From contig CP004371.1 in the NCBI GenBank assembly GCA_000597885.1, forward strand, positions 5,782,001 through 5,846,000: a stretch of DNA of 64,000 nucleotides, in the 5' to 3' direction. Every line of letters begins with the position of its first letter. The first letter of the stretch is position 1. The notes below the pieces were generated by a model. That model was not told where the DNA came from. It did not search any database and worked only from the letters and a program-made list of their open reading frames with translations. Origin of the DNA: Flammeovirgaceae bacterium 311. GTDB taxonomy: Bacteria > Bacteroidota > Bacteroidia > Cytophagales > Cyclobacteriaceae. Both the position numbers and the translations under genes were made by a program. Shown here one piece after another: positions 9,780 through 19,200 of the stretch.

Positions 9780-9878
9780 GAGGGGAGGCAATTTAGATTT
9801 AAACAGATTAAATTTTTTGTGGGCTCATGAGTACAGCAGGTGCTTATTGTCTCATCATAAGTGGAAATAAAAGCTATC

Positions 9879-11447
9879 ATGAATACGAGAACAAGAACAA
9901 TCAACATGACGCCAACTGAAATTCTTAGCATGTTTTTCAGTGTGGTAACAGCCCTGCTGGTAGCCGGCTGTGGCGTATCTTCCCCAAGCGGAGATCTCTC
10001 TGCTGATCTGGGTGAGGCACCCAAAATCAAAGTTGGAGTAGGAGAGACCATTATTACGCCTACAAATCCTGTAGGCCACTCTTTGTGGGGGTACGACCGT
10101 GGAGACAATACCTCAACCGGAACCCATGATGATCTGCACGCCCGCAGTATTGTGGTGGAAGGAGAAAATGGTACTGCAGTGGTGATGATGGCAGTGTCCG
10201 TGCTCAACATGCGGGAGATCACAATGGACGAGATCCGTAAGGGCGTATCGCAAAAAACAGGCATTCCTTTCGAAAACGTGGTGGTTTCTTCCACTCATAC
10301 ACATTCCGCACCAAGAATAGGTGGGCCAGATAGTGAGTATGGCAGGTTCTTTATTGAAAGAAGTGTTGAGAGTGCAGTAAAGGCCTGGGAAAGCAGGGTG
10401 CCGGGCAGAATTGGAATTGAGTCTACAGAAGTTTTTGGCCTTGCCATGAACGACCGGCGGATGGACCACGGCGGCGTGTCTCCTGATCCTGAGGCTGCCA
10501 TCATCAAAATAGAAGATGCCGCTGGAAAGCTGATGGGCGTATTCTTCAATTTCGGCGCTCATCCTTCTACACTCGATCTGCACAATTTACTGATTACCGA
10601 AGACTGGCCTTACTACTCGATCAGGGGTATCAAGGAAGAGATAGGTGAGGATGTAATTGTAGGTTACTTTCAGGCTGCACAGGGCGATGTTAAAGTAGGC
10701 TACACCTCTGAGCTTTCAGCAGTGGGTGCTTATATGTACAATGTACGTACTTTTGAGTATGCTGAGAAAAAAGGCCGCATAATGTCAGAAGCAGTGCTCA
10801 GGTTGCTGCCCTCTATCAAAACATCAGGAGATATGCTGGTGGATGTTGCCTACGACCGCTTTGCTGTTCCCTTGCGTTCTACCTACCCCTATACGCATGC
10901 AGAGGCATTACAATGGCAGCAGGAGGCCAGTGCCAGGCTGGCAGAAATGGAAAAACGGGTGGTTATCTATCCTACCAATCACGAAGAATTACAGCGCTGG
11001 CAGCAGGAGGCCCGTGCCCTTGCCAAAAGAGGCGAACTGGACAACAAGGTTGGTCCACGCACCCTCGACAAGTACAAAGTGGATTTGTGGCTGGCAAACC
11101 AGGCAGTGGATCGCTCAAAATGGGTAGAGGAAAATCCAAATCCTTCGCCTATTAAAATGCCCATGCAGGCTGTAAGGCTTGGCAGTACGCTGTTCGTAAC
11201 CTTTCCTAACGAGGTGTTTACCGAGATAGGCACAGCAGTAAAAGAGCAGTCTCCCTTTGAGAATACCTTTATTCTTGGTGTGGCTGGCGGCCACAGCGGC
11301 TATATAGCTACCGCTGCAGAATATGTTGAGGGAGGCTATGCAGTAAACGGCAGTCCTTTTGCTCCCGAGGCTGAGCAGGTAATAATCGATTCATCGCTTG
11401 AGCTAATAAGCAGAGTAGTAAATGACCAGAGAACATCAGGCAAATAA
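9879..11447 (+). CDS. Neutral/alkaline ceramidase-like lipoprotein
   Basis: A 522-residue protein with the fold of the neutral/alkaline non-lysosomal ceramidase N-terminal domain. The start at 9879 (or the ATG at 9906) yields a signal segment ending in the lipobox LLVAGCG. Zinc ligands expected for this family are visible: His140 and His142 in SSTHTHSAP, His228 in FGAHPST, and Glu445 in FPNEVFTEIG. The C-terminal LGVAGGHSGYIATAAEYVEGGY segment also matches. The C-terminal Ig-like domain of true ceramidases is missing, and an acidic-basic helical insertion (about residues 330-400, EALQWQQEASARLAEMEKR) is present. In Bacteroidota many of these proteins are found in carbohydrate loci and their substrate is unknown. 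It may be an amidase on N-acyl sugars or sphingolipids. It ends before a strong terminator. Confidence 0.8.
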   Translation: MNTRTRTINMTPTEILSMFFSVVTALLVAGCGVSSPSGDLSADLGEAPKIKVGVGETIITPTNPVGHSLWGYDRGDNTSTGTHDDLHARSIVVEGENGTAVVMMAVSVLNMREITMDEIRKGVSQKTGIPFENVVVSSTHTHSAPRIGGPDSEYGRFFIERSVESAVKAWESRVPGRIGIESTEVFGLAMNDRRMDHGGVSPDPEAAIIKIEDAAGKLMGVFFNFGAHPSTLDLHNLLITEDWPYYSIRGIKEEIGEDVIVGYFQAAQGDVKVGYTSELSAVGAYMYNVRTFEYAEKKGRIMSEAVLRLLPSIKTSGDMLVDVAYDRFAVPLRSTYPYTHAEALQWQQEASARLAEMEKRVVIYPTNHEELQRWQQEARALAKRGELDNKVGPRTLDKYKVDLWLANQAVDRSKWVEENPNPSPIKMPMQAVRLGSTLFVTFPNEVFTEIGTAVKEQSPFENTFILGVAGGHSGYIATAAEYVEGGYAVNGSPFAPEAEQVIIDSSLELISRVVNDQRTSGK

Positions 11448-11543
11448 AATATCTAGCAGCCAGGGTTAGAGAAGCATGCCGGAAACGCTCCTGAAAATAA
11501 AGCCAGGCAAACGGAAAGGCTGTCTTTTTATCAATATCAATCT

Positions 11544-11578
11544 AAAAAGAGGCTGCCTACAAAAGGTAGCTTCTTTTT
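11544..11578. terminator. Bidirectional intrinsic terminator
   Basis: A 15-pair stem (AAAAAGAGGCTGCCT against AGGTAGCTTCTTTTT, with two G-T pairs) around a five-base loop, ending in a T run on both strands. It lies between the convergent ceramidase-like and DUF4861 genes and should stop transcripts from both sides. Confidence 0.85.
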
Positions 11579-11662
11579 ATACCCGATCATGTATGCAGCT
11601 ATACAAGCAGACAGTGCCTGATTTCAGGAAAAAGAGAAGGGGCAATTATGTATATGGCCAGA

Positions 11663-12907
11663 TTACCGGAAAGTAACTTCTAACGGAGAGGCTAAGCACA
11701 AAGAAAAATGCTGCAGATACTGGTCCCACTCCTGTGGAGAAGTATACTGGCCACTTTTTTTCCAGCTATAACCTGCATAATAAATAACTTTATTTTCTGG
11801 TGCTTCCATCAGCACCAGCAGGTTGTCCTGAGCAGCAGCATTCAGGCTATCAATATAAGTTTGTATGGAAACAGGTTTCAGTACAATGCCTATTCCTACT
11901 TCAGAATCATCCACAGCTTCCCAATAACGAAACCAGCCTTCTTCTGGCATTGCTTTCACGGTTCCTTCCCCATCGTGCAGTGCTATTCCCGCAGCAATGT
12001 TAGGGAGAGGTTCACTCGTGTAAATGCTTATTTCATAGCGGCTGAGGTTGCTGCCCAGATCAAGACTGATCCGCTTTTTTTCATGAATGGTGCGGCCAGC
12101 TGCCTGCCAGGGCGCGTAAGTAAGTTCAAAAATGGTGCGAATAGGGCCGGTAGCAATTTGCTTGTACCCGATAAAGGGCCTGGAAACATAGAGGGTGTCG
12201 TTTTCCCAGATTCCAGTTCCGCCAATTCCCCTACTACCGCCTACTACGTAAGGATCGTAGCCTTCTCCTGTATCGGTATGATAGGTGTCTGTATGTGGGG
12301 CGCCGGCCTCTTTTTTTAGCTTTGCTTCCTGGTTTATGTTATACCACTTATCGATGATAGGATAGGGTACCCGCTTAAACCAGGCATCTATGCCACTGGT
12401 GCCCCCGGATACTTTGCCTCCGGATTCACGTGCTTCTGTTACCCGTCCGTAAGCACGAAATGCTACACGGTCGTTTTCCCAGGCAAAGTCTTCATTGTTC
12501 TCCGGAACATAGCGTGAAAATGCCTGTCCCTCACCCTCCGGAGGGGCTGTTGCGTTATTTTTACGTGCTTCAACCACAAACTGCTTTTCCTCATCTGGCT
12601 TCATATCGGTCTGAAAAATAATCTGATCAGTTTTTCCATCTGAGTTTGTGTCGATTGTTTGGGTCAGCAAAGGTTCTTCACTTCCACTTTCCCTGATCTG
12701 CAGGTTTGCTGCCCCATGTTCCTCTACCAGAGCGCTGATCTGACTAACTGCGATACTAATAGTTTCTGCACTCCTGTTGATTGCCAGCTTATTTTTGATT
12801 GTAAATGTTTTTTCCCTGCCCGTGCTGTTGCAGGAATAAAAGAAGAAGATACCTGCTATGAGAAAGAGGAAAGCAAAAGAGGGTGACTTATGATAGTTGA
12901 TTTTCAT
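11663..12907 (-). CDS. DUF4861 family lipoprotein
   Basis: A 414-residue lipoprotein on the minus strand. Its N-terminus is a signal peptide with LIAGIFFFYSC as lipobox. The rest matches the DUF4861 family as I remember it: the early NRSAETISIAV strand, DTNSDGKTDQIIFQTD, the AWENDRVAFRAYG motif, KRVPYPIIDKWYN, GEGYDPYVVGGSRGIGGTG, PIRTIFELTYAPW, and a late YYAGYSWKKSG. This family is common in Bacteroidota polysaccharide loci, next to lyases and dehydrogenases of pectin or alginate type, and its biochemical role is not known to me. It is the only minus-strand gene in the first 30 kb and is divergent from the 13329 gene, sharing a 420-base regulatory gap. Confidence 0.8.
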   Translation of the reverse strand: MKINYHKSPSFAFLFLIAGIFFFYSCNSTGREKTFTIKNKLAINRSAETISIAVSQISALVEEHGAANLQIRESGSEEPLLTQTIDTNSDGKTDQIIFQTDMKPDEEKQFVVEARKNNATAPPEGEGQAFSRYVPENNEDFAWENDRVAFRAYGRVTEARESGGKVSGGTSGIDAWFKRVPYPIIDKWYNINQEAKLKKEAGAPHTDTYHTDTGEGYDPYVVGGSRGIGGTGIWENDTLYVSRPFIGYKQIATGPIRTIFELTYAPWQAAGRTIHEKKRISLDLGSNLSRYEISIYTSEPLPNIAAGIALHDGEGTVKAMPEEGWFRYWEAVDDSEVGIGIVLKPVSIQTYIDSLNAAAQDNLLVLMEAPENKVIYYAGYSWKKSGQYTSPQEWDQYLQHFSLCLASPLEVTFR

Positions 12908-13328
12908 GTGTCTGCCTTTTTGGGTAAAACATTATACTTTAGGCTGATGATAGAAAGTTGATTCTCTCTTCTGCTGCTGATTTTACAGCTTTTGCCCCAC
13001 CTGTCTGAAATACAACTTGCTATAAAGCAGCTGCCAAAGTAACAATTTAATTCATAATCTATTTTATTTAGATAAATATTTGCAAAAATTGCGAATTTAC
13101 TTTACATTAAAATAATTATTTGCAGCATGTGTGGTCTTTTGATGTTTATCTGATCCTGGGGTTTAGCTGTGGTAAGAGAAGCTGATCTCGCAGCGGGGAA
13201 TCTGGGAATTGAAGAGATCAATTATTTGCAGCAGCTTTGATCATAAGTGTTTAAAGTACTGGTCAAAACAGCCGGGAAAGCTTTGTTGAAGCTGTACCTG
13301 CTATCAACATATTAATTATTGAGCATCT
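12908..13328. other. Divergent intergenic region with AT-rich control sequence
   Basis: About 420 bases between the divergent DUF4861 and isomerase genes. The middle part, roughly 13030-13125, is strongly AT-rich. It holds an imperfect palindrome TGCAAAAATTGCG at 13081-13093 and the word TTTACTTTAC at 13096-13105, both of which recur in the 41187-41835 gap. A standard Bacteroidota promoter pair with correct spacing was not found by eye. Confidence 0.45.
13081..13105. promoter_or_regulatory. Candidate operator (TGCAAnnnTTGC plus TTTACTTTAC)
   Basis: TGCAA-AAA-TTGCG followed three bases later by TTTACTTTAC. The same two words occur at 41530-41539 and 41574-41586, in the other order and further apart, ahead of the PQQ dehydrogenase gene. 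Function is inferred only from recurrence. Confidence 0.25.
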
Positions 13329-14216
13329 ATGAAATTTCAATTTTCCAGAAGGTCGGCCCTTAAGCAATTAGCAGGAAGCGCAGCTGTAATGAGTCTGGCT
13401 TCCTTTATGGGTGCCAGTCTGGAGTCTTCTGAAAAAGCACTGGGACGTGAGCTGAAAGGCAGGATTAAGCACTCTGTTTGTAAATGGTGCTACGATAAAA
13501 TACCTATCGAAGATTTTTGTGTAGCAGCCAAAAGTATTGGGATTCAATCAATAGAATATGTAGGGCCTGAAGTATGGCCAATACTTAAAAAGCATGGCTT
13601 AACGAGTGCAATGCCAACAGGAGCCGGTTTAGGGATAGAAAAAGGGTTTTGTGATACACAGTATCATGCTGATCTGATAAAAAGTTTTACTGAGGTGATT
13701 CCCTTGGCGGCCAAAGCAGGGTATGATCAGATCATTTGTTTTTCAGGAAATCGCAATGGCATAGATGACGAAACCGGCCTGGCAAACTGTGTAAAAGGCC
13801 TGAAACCATTACTAAAGGTTGCAGAAGACTATAAAGTCACCATATCAATGGAGCTGTTAAACAGCAAAATCAATCACAAAGATTATATGTGTGATCGTAC
13901 AGCCTGGGGGGTGGAATTATGCGATAGAATAGGATCTGACAGGTTTAAACTGCTATATGATATTTACCATATGCAAATCATGGAGGGTGATGTGATCAGA
14001 ACGATCCGAAAATATCATCCTTATTTCAGCCATTATCATACCGCAGGCGTACCCGGGCGAAATGAAATCGATGAGTCGCAGGAATTATTCTATCCGGCAG
14101 TAATGAGAGCGATCATTGAAACCGGATATACAGGTTTTGTAGGCCAGGAGTTTATACCCAAACGGCTCGAGCCAATTGCTGCTTTAAGGCAGGGGGTGGA
14201 GATCTGTGATGTTTAA
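13329..14216 (+). CDS. Tat-exported hydroxypyruvate isomerase-like TIM-barrel protein
   Basis: A 295-residue xylose-isomerase-like TIM-barrel protein of the hydroxypyruvate isomerase group. The N-terminus FSRRSALKQLAGSAAVMSL is a twin-arginine signal, so the enzyme should work outside the cytoplasmic membrane. Barrel landmarks are SVCKWCYDKIP, IEYVGPEVWP, IICFSGNR, the metal-ligand strand ISMELLNSKINH (Glu), the KLLYDIYHMQI strand with Asp and His, the SHYHTAGVPGRNE strand, and GFVGQEFIPK with a final Glu. All four ligand positions appear intact. It opens a run of exported genes on the plus strand. Periplasmic location makes phosphorylated sugars unlikely substrates; a free keto sugar or hydroxypyruvate-like compound fits better (inference). 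The start is set by the Tat motif. Confidence 0.85.
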   Translation: MKFQFSRRSALKQLAGSAAVMSLASFMGASLESSEKALGRELKGRIKHSVCKWCYDKIPIEDFCVAAKSIGIQSIEYVGPEVWPILKKHGLTSAMPTGAGLGIEKGFCDTQYHADLIKSFTEVIPLAAKAGYDQIICFSGNRNGIDDETGLANCVKGLKPLLKVAEDYKVTISMELLNSKINHKDYMCDRTAWGVELCDRIGSDRFKLLYDIYHMQIMEGDVIRTIRKYHPYFSHYHTAGVPGRNEIDESQELFYPAVMRAIIETGYTGFVGQEFIPKRLEPIAALRQGVEICDV

Positions 14217-14359
14217 ACACTGCAGATCGTCAGCTCTTAAGTTAAAAATTGATGGCCGGGTGCGGGTATCCGGCTTACGGAACAAGCTTTGTTTACCTGC
14301 TGTCAGATCTTCCTCTTTTCAATCAACCATTCAATTTTTCAAAATAAACGCTAATAACT

Positions 14360-15208
14360 ATGGCTATTAAAGTAGGGTGTTTTTCACTTATCAATCCTTT
14401 TCAGACACTTGAGAAACAAGTGGATCAAATTCAGGCATGGGGCTTCAAGTATGCTGATATAACCGACAATTCTGATGGAGCAAATTTAGGTTCTCATTTT
14501 GATTTTGCCGCAGTGGCAAGCCTGGATGCAAATGCTTTTGACATCAAGCGCTTATTTGAATCCAGAGGATTAACAATTGTTAGTATTGATGCGCATGCAA
14601 CCCTGCTGGATCCTACGGCACCCTGGCGGTATGGTACCTCTCAAATCATTAAGGCAATAAAAATGGCAGCCGCCATTGGTGTTAAACATGTGATCACAAC
14701 AGAAGGAGACGCCCACACACCGTTTGGGAAAAGCCTTTCTGTAGATGAAGGAATTTTTACCATACGGGAGAAGCTCTACGAACCTTTACAAGTAGCCAAA
14801 GATTACGGTGTTAAACTCCTGATGGAGCCCCACGGACCCCTGACAGATTCTGTCGATAACATGGAAAGAATTCTGGATGCCTGTGATTCTGATGCGCTTG
14901 GCGTGAATCTGGATACCGGAAACCTGTGGCTTGGCGGAGGAGATTCGATAGAAATGATAAAAAGGCTTGGGTCTAAAATAGAACATGTGCACTGGAAAGA
15001 CCTGCCTGAAGAATTTGTGCCGCAGAGAGGAAAAATATTTGGTTGTGGCATGGCCTTGATACCATTGGGTAAAGGCGTGATAGACATAAAAAGTATTTAT
15101 GAGGAGCTGGTTAACATTGGCTTCGATGGACACTCCACCCTGGAAGTAAGCGGTGAAGACAATGTAATGGAAAGCTACCGCTTTCTGCAGGCCCTGGGTG
15201 CTGAATAA
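14360..15208 (+). CDS. TIM-barrel sugar isomerase/epimerase
   Basis: A 282-residue xylose-isomerase-like TIM-barrel protein. It starts MAIKVGCFSLINPFQT without a signal peptide, so it is probably cytoplasmic, unlike the gene before it. Seen motifs: YADITDNSDGANLGSHFDF, LTIVSIDAHA, GVKHVITTEGD, KLLMEPHGPL with the metal-ligand Glu, GVNLDTGNLWLGG with Asp, IEHVHWKDLP with His, and a C-terminal HSTLEVSGED Glu. This is the arrangement of sugar phosphate isomerases/epimerases of the IolE/AP-endonuclease-2-like group. It is 143 bases after the Tat-exported isomerase and followed by a terminator hairpin. Substrate unknown; a role on imported oxidised sugars is inferred from neighbours. Confidence 0.85.
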   Translation: MAIKVGCFSLINPFQTLEKQVDQIQAWGFKYADITDNSDGANLGSHFDFAAVASLDANAFDIKRLFESRGLTIVSIDAHATLLDPTAPWRYGTSQIIKAIKMAAAIGVKHVITTEGDAHTPFGKSLSVDEGIFTIREKLYEPLQVAKDYGVKLLMEPHGPLTDSVDNMERILDACDSDALGVNLDTGNLWLGGGDSIEMIKRLGSKIEHVHWKDLPEEFVPQRGKIFGCGMALIPLGKGVIDIKSIYEELVNIGFDGHSTLEVSGEDNVMESYRFLQALGAE

Positions 15209-15218
15209 ATATACTGTT

Positions 15219-15250
15219 AAGGGAGTGGCTTTTTTTATAGCCGCTCCTTT
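15219..15250 (+). terminator. Intrinsic terminator after TIM-barrel gene
   Basis: A 12-pair stem (AAGGGAGTGGCT against AGCCGCTCCTTT, two G-T pairs) around an eight-base loop TTTTTTAT, followed by TA. It starts 11 bases after the stop codon at 15208. The tail T run is short, so termination may be partial, and genes beyond it may be read through. Confidence 0.6.
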
Positions 15251-15334
15251 TACTGTCTCTTGAATAGTTTAAATTACCAGGAAACAATATTCTGTTTTGT
15301 TCCTGATGGCTACTATATAAATGTGCTAGGTAAT

Positions 15335-16102
15335 ATGATGTTTCGGTATACCATTTTTCTTTTATTACCCCTGCTGTTTATTTCCTGCATTGGTTCTCCC
15401 GGTGCCGGAGATAAGGAAAAAAGGGTATTGATCTTTAGTAAAACCGACGGCTACCGACATGATTCCATCCCTTTTGCGAAAGCGGCGCTGGCGCAGATTT
15501 GTGCTCAAAATGGAATAGCAGTGGATACCACTGAAGATGCATCTGCATTTAATGAGCATAATCTGAAGCGTTACAGTGCTATAGTTTTTTTGAATACTGT
15601 TGGTAATATTTTTGATGAAGACCAGAAACAAAGTTTTCAGCGCTACATACAGGCAGGAGGAGGTTTCGTAGGCATACACAGTGCCACCGGTACGCAGAAT
15701 GAATGGCCCTGGTTTGGGAAAATGGTGGGAGGATACTTTGTGAATCACCCTAAAGTTCAGAAAGCTACAATCCATGTAGTGAACAGAGAGCATCCGGCTA
15801 CACAACACCTGCCGGCCAGGTGGGAACGTACCGATGAGTGGTACAATTTCAGGGACCTGAATCCAGATGTAACCGTTCTGGCAACGCTTGATGAAACCAC
15901 TTATACAGGAGGGGAACACCCCGATTATCATCCGATTGCCTGGTGCCAGGAGTATGATGGAGGCAGGGCTTTTTATACCGCCTTAGGCCACCTGACAAAA
16001 AATTATCAGGAGCCGGATCTGCTGAAGCATATGTTAGGCGGAATCCAATGGGCTATTGGCAACAATCGCCTGGATTATGGTAAAGTAGCCGCAGTGAAAT
16101 GA
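15335..16102 (+). CDS. ThuA-domain lipoprotein
   Basis: A 255-residue ThuA-like protein of the class I glutamine amidotransferase-like fold. The start at 15335 (or the adjacent ATG at 15338) gives MFRYTIFLLLPLLFISC as a lipoprotein signal; an upstream in-frame start adds unlikely residues. ThuA landmarks are VLIFSKTDGYRHDSIP, IVFLNTVGNIFDE, GGGFVGIHSATGTQNEW, the HPKVQKATIHVV strand, ERTDEWYNFRDL, HPIAWCQEYDGGRAFYTA and LGH. ThuA proteins are linked in rhizobia to oxidation of trehalose and related disaccharides to 3-keto forms and their further use, though the reaction remains unproven to my knowledge. It is directly before the PVC-type cytochrome dehydrogenase gene, a frequent pairing. Confidence 0.88.
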   Translation: MMFRYTIFLLLPLLFISCIGSPGAGDKEKRVLIFSKTDGYRHDSIPFAKAALAQICAQNGIAVDTTEDASAFNEHNLKRYSAIVFLNTVGNIFDEDQKQSFQRYIQAGGGFVGIHSATGTQNEWPWFGKMVGGYFVNHPKVQKATIHVVNREHPATQHLPARWERTDEWYNFRDLNPDVTVLATLDETTYTGGEHPDYHPIAWCQEYDGGRAFYTALGHLTKNYQEPDLLKHMLGGIQWAIGNNRLDYGKVAAVK

Positions 16103-16214
16103 GCGGAAAGAGTCTTTAGCAGAGCCAGGGGGCGCCGGGGTTTCCATCACAACATGGAACCCGGAAGAGAGTCATTTTTGCAGGATTGTCTCTTCAACAA
16201 AGGTGTTAAAGTTA

Positions 16215-19200
16215 ATGCGAATGAAATCAGGGAATAGAAATCTTATACTATTGATAGGTCTGGTATTCCTTTCATACGGATGTAGTAATTCCCAGAAGGA
16301 AGAGGATCAGCATCAGGAAATAACTGCAATGAACCCGGCAGATAGTGCTGCACTAAACAGCCTGTATGATGAGCACGTAAGAACCACCGAGTACCAGACT
16401 CCTGAACAGGAACGTTTGAGTTTTATATTACCCCCAGGTTTTGAAGTAACGCTTTTTGCAGCAGAGCCAGACATTACCAAGCCAATCAACATGGCTTTTG
16501 ATGAAAAGGGCCGCTTATGGGTGAGCCAATCATCTGAATATCCTATAGCGGCAGGTCCCGGAGAAGGAAATGACCGCATCACTATTCTGGAAGATACAGA
16601 CGGAGACGGACGGGCCGACAAGATCAATGATTTTAGCAGTGACCTGAATATTCCAATTGGCATCATGCCGGTAAAAGGCGGCGCCATTGGCTACAGCATA
16701 CCCAATATTTACAGGTTTGCCGATTCTGATAATGATGGCAAAGAAGATAAGCGGGAAGTAATGTTGGGTGAGTTTGGTCATGAGGATACGCATGGGATGG
16801 TGAACAACCTGATCAGAGGCTTTGACGGATGGATACATGCCAGCCATGGATACACCAATACTTCTGTGGTGGCAGGTACAGATGGAGATTCTATCAAAAT
16901 GGTATCAGGTAATACTTTCCGCTTTAAAATGGATGGCAGCCGGGTAGAGAAAACCACCGATGGCCGGATTAACCCTTTTGGTTCTGATTTTGATGAAATG
17001 GGTTATCTCTATTCTGCAGACTGCCACACCCTGCCTATTTTCCAGCTAATCTGGGACGGTAACTATGAGCAGTGGGGGAAAAAGGAACCGAATATTGGAT
17101 TTGCGCCTACCATGATGGATTATGGCCTTAACTCCACGGCACTGGCAGGCCTTGTTTACTATACCGACACCCAGTTTCCGGAAAAATACCAGAATAGCTT
17201 TTACTCAGGCGATGTGGTAACCTGCCGGATAAGCCGCAATACCATAGAGTACAAGGGATCCACACCCAGAGCCACCCGGCAGGAAGATTTTTTGGTGAGT
17301 AAAGATCCATGGTTCCGTCCTGTGGATATTAAGATAGGACCGGATGGGGCCATGTACATAGCAGATTTTTACAACAGAATTATAGGCCATTATGAGGTGC
17401 CCCTTGGCCATCCAGGGAGAGACCGTATCAGTGGCCGGATATGGAAGATTACCTATAAGGGGAATAGCAGAAAAGTAACAGACTGGTCTGAAGCCAGCCT
17501 GGCAGATTTGCTGGAGGCAATGAAGCACAAAGTCCTGGCCACCAGAATGATGGCTACGGATGAGCTGGTGGATCGTGTGGGTGCTAAGGCTATACCTGCC
17601 TTAGAAAGCCTGGCGCAAAAGAGTAATACCGATCCTAAGCAGCTTATCCAGGTAATCTGGGCACTTTACCGCTTAAATGCACTTCCGGATGAGGTGCTGG
17701 CAGCTGCTGTACAACATGCTGATGTGCGGGTAAAGGTGCATGCCTATAAAGTGCTTGCCAATTACAGCAAGCTTACAGCAGCGCAAAGATCCCTAACCCT
17801 GCAGGGACTCGATAACCAGAACCCGCACGTACAACGGGCTGCTGCCGAGGTGTTAGGCAGGCATCCTGATCAGAATAGTTATAAAAGGTTGATTTCGCTG
17901 GAGGCTCAGGTACCAGCTTATGATACCCATTTACGCTACACCATACTGCTAAGCATTAGAAAACATCTGGAGCAGGATGCTATTATGCAGCATGCAGCCC
18001 GGGAGAAATGGAGCGAAAAGGAAGCAGGGCTTCTGGCATTGGTGGCATCAGATGTCCAATCTATCGAAGCCGGTAATTTTCTGCTCCAATACGTGAAAAA
18101 CACCGAACAGCCAATCGGGCAAATGGCACCCTATGTAGCATCTGTTGCCCGCGCTGTTCCGGCATCGGCCCTGCATCCTTTTATAGATTTTGCTATCACC
18201 AAAACTGGTAATGATCTTGAGCAGCAATTTCTGGTAGCAAGGGCTTTAAATCAGGGCATGGCGCAAAGAGGCAGTAAGGTTAGCCCGGTATTGCAGAACT
18301 GGACACAGGCTGTTGCCGGAAAAATTCTTGCCACAGTACCAGCAGATTCGGCTGACTGGAACCCTGAAATGAACGACCGGCAGCATTATGCTGCTGAAGT
18401 AGCAGGAAAGTATAAAGCAGGACACATGGTGCCGGGGCTTAAGAAAGTGCTAAGTGCCCAATATGCAGCTGAGGGAACACGGCAGGCAGCCGCTATCGCT
18501 TTAATGGATATCGCTCCTGAACAACATGCAGCCATTCTCTATAAGACCTTGAGAAATGCAGAAGAACCCCGAAGGCTGCGACAGAAAGTGGCAAGGGCAC
18601 TCGAACAATCAGAATCTGCACAGGTCAGAGATTTACTGGTCCTGGCCCTGGAGGATGCACCCTACGAACTGCAGTCAACAATTGCTTCCATTCTGGCAAA
18701 AAGTTCTGAAGGCAAAACAATGCTTTTAAAAGCTATCAGACAGGGACATGCCCCGGCCCGCCTGCTAAAGTCGGTACAGGTAGAAGAACCTTTCCTGGCC
18801 AATATAGACCCAAACCAGCGAAAGGAATTTGATGCCCTCACTGCCAATCTTTTACCGCTAAGTGTAGAGCGGCAAAAGCTCATTGATAAAAGAATAGCTG
18901 AATTCAATGCACGTGGTAAAACTCCTGAAATGGGCAAGGCCGTTTTCTCCAGAAACTGCAGTATGTGCCATCAGGTAAACAAGGAAGGCGGCATGATCGG
19001 TCCTCAGCTGGATGGCATCGGAAACTGGGGAAAAATAGCCCTGGCAACTAAAATCCTGGACCCCAACCGAAACATCTCGGAAAATTTCCGGAATTATAAC
19101 ATCACTTTACACAATGGCAAAACCATCTCCGGACAGTACAGGAGAGAAGAGGGACAGATGCTGATCCTTGCCAATTCATCCGGAGAAGAATTTGCTGTAA

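Noticed and set aside
11476-11676. 66-codon plus-strand frame after the ceramidase-like gene
   Set aside because: It runs through the strong bidirectional terminator at 11544-11578 and into the 3' end of the opposite gene.
16135-16162. Hairpin upstream of the PVC-type dehydrogenase
   Set aside because: The stem GGTTTCCAT/ATGGAACC needs a bulge and lacks a T run; not convincing as a terminator.
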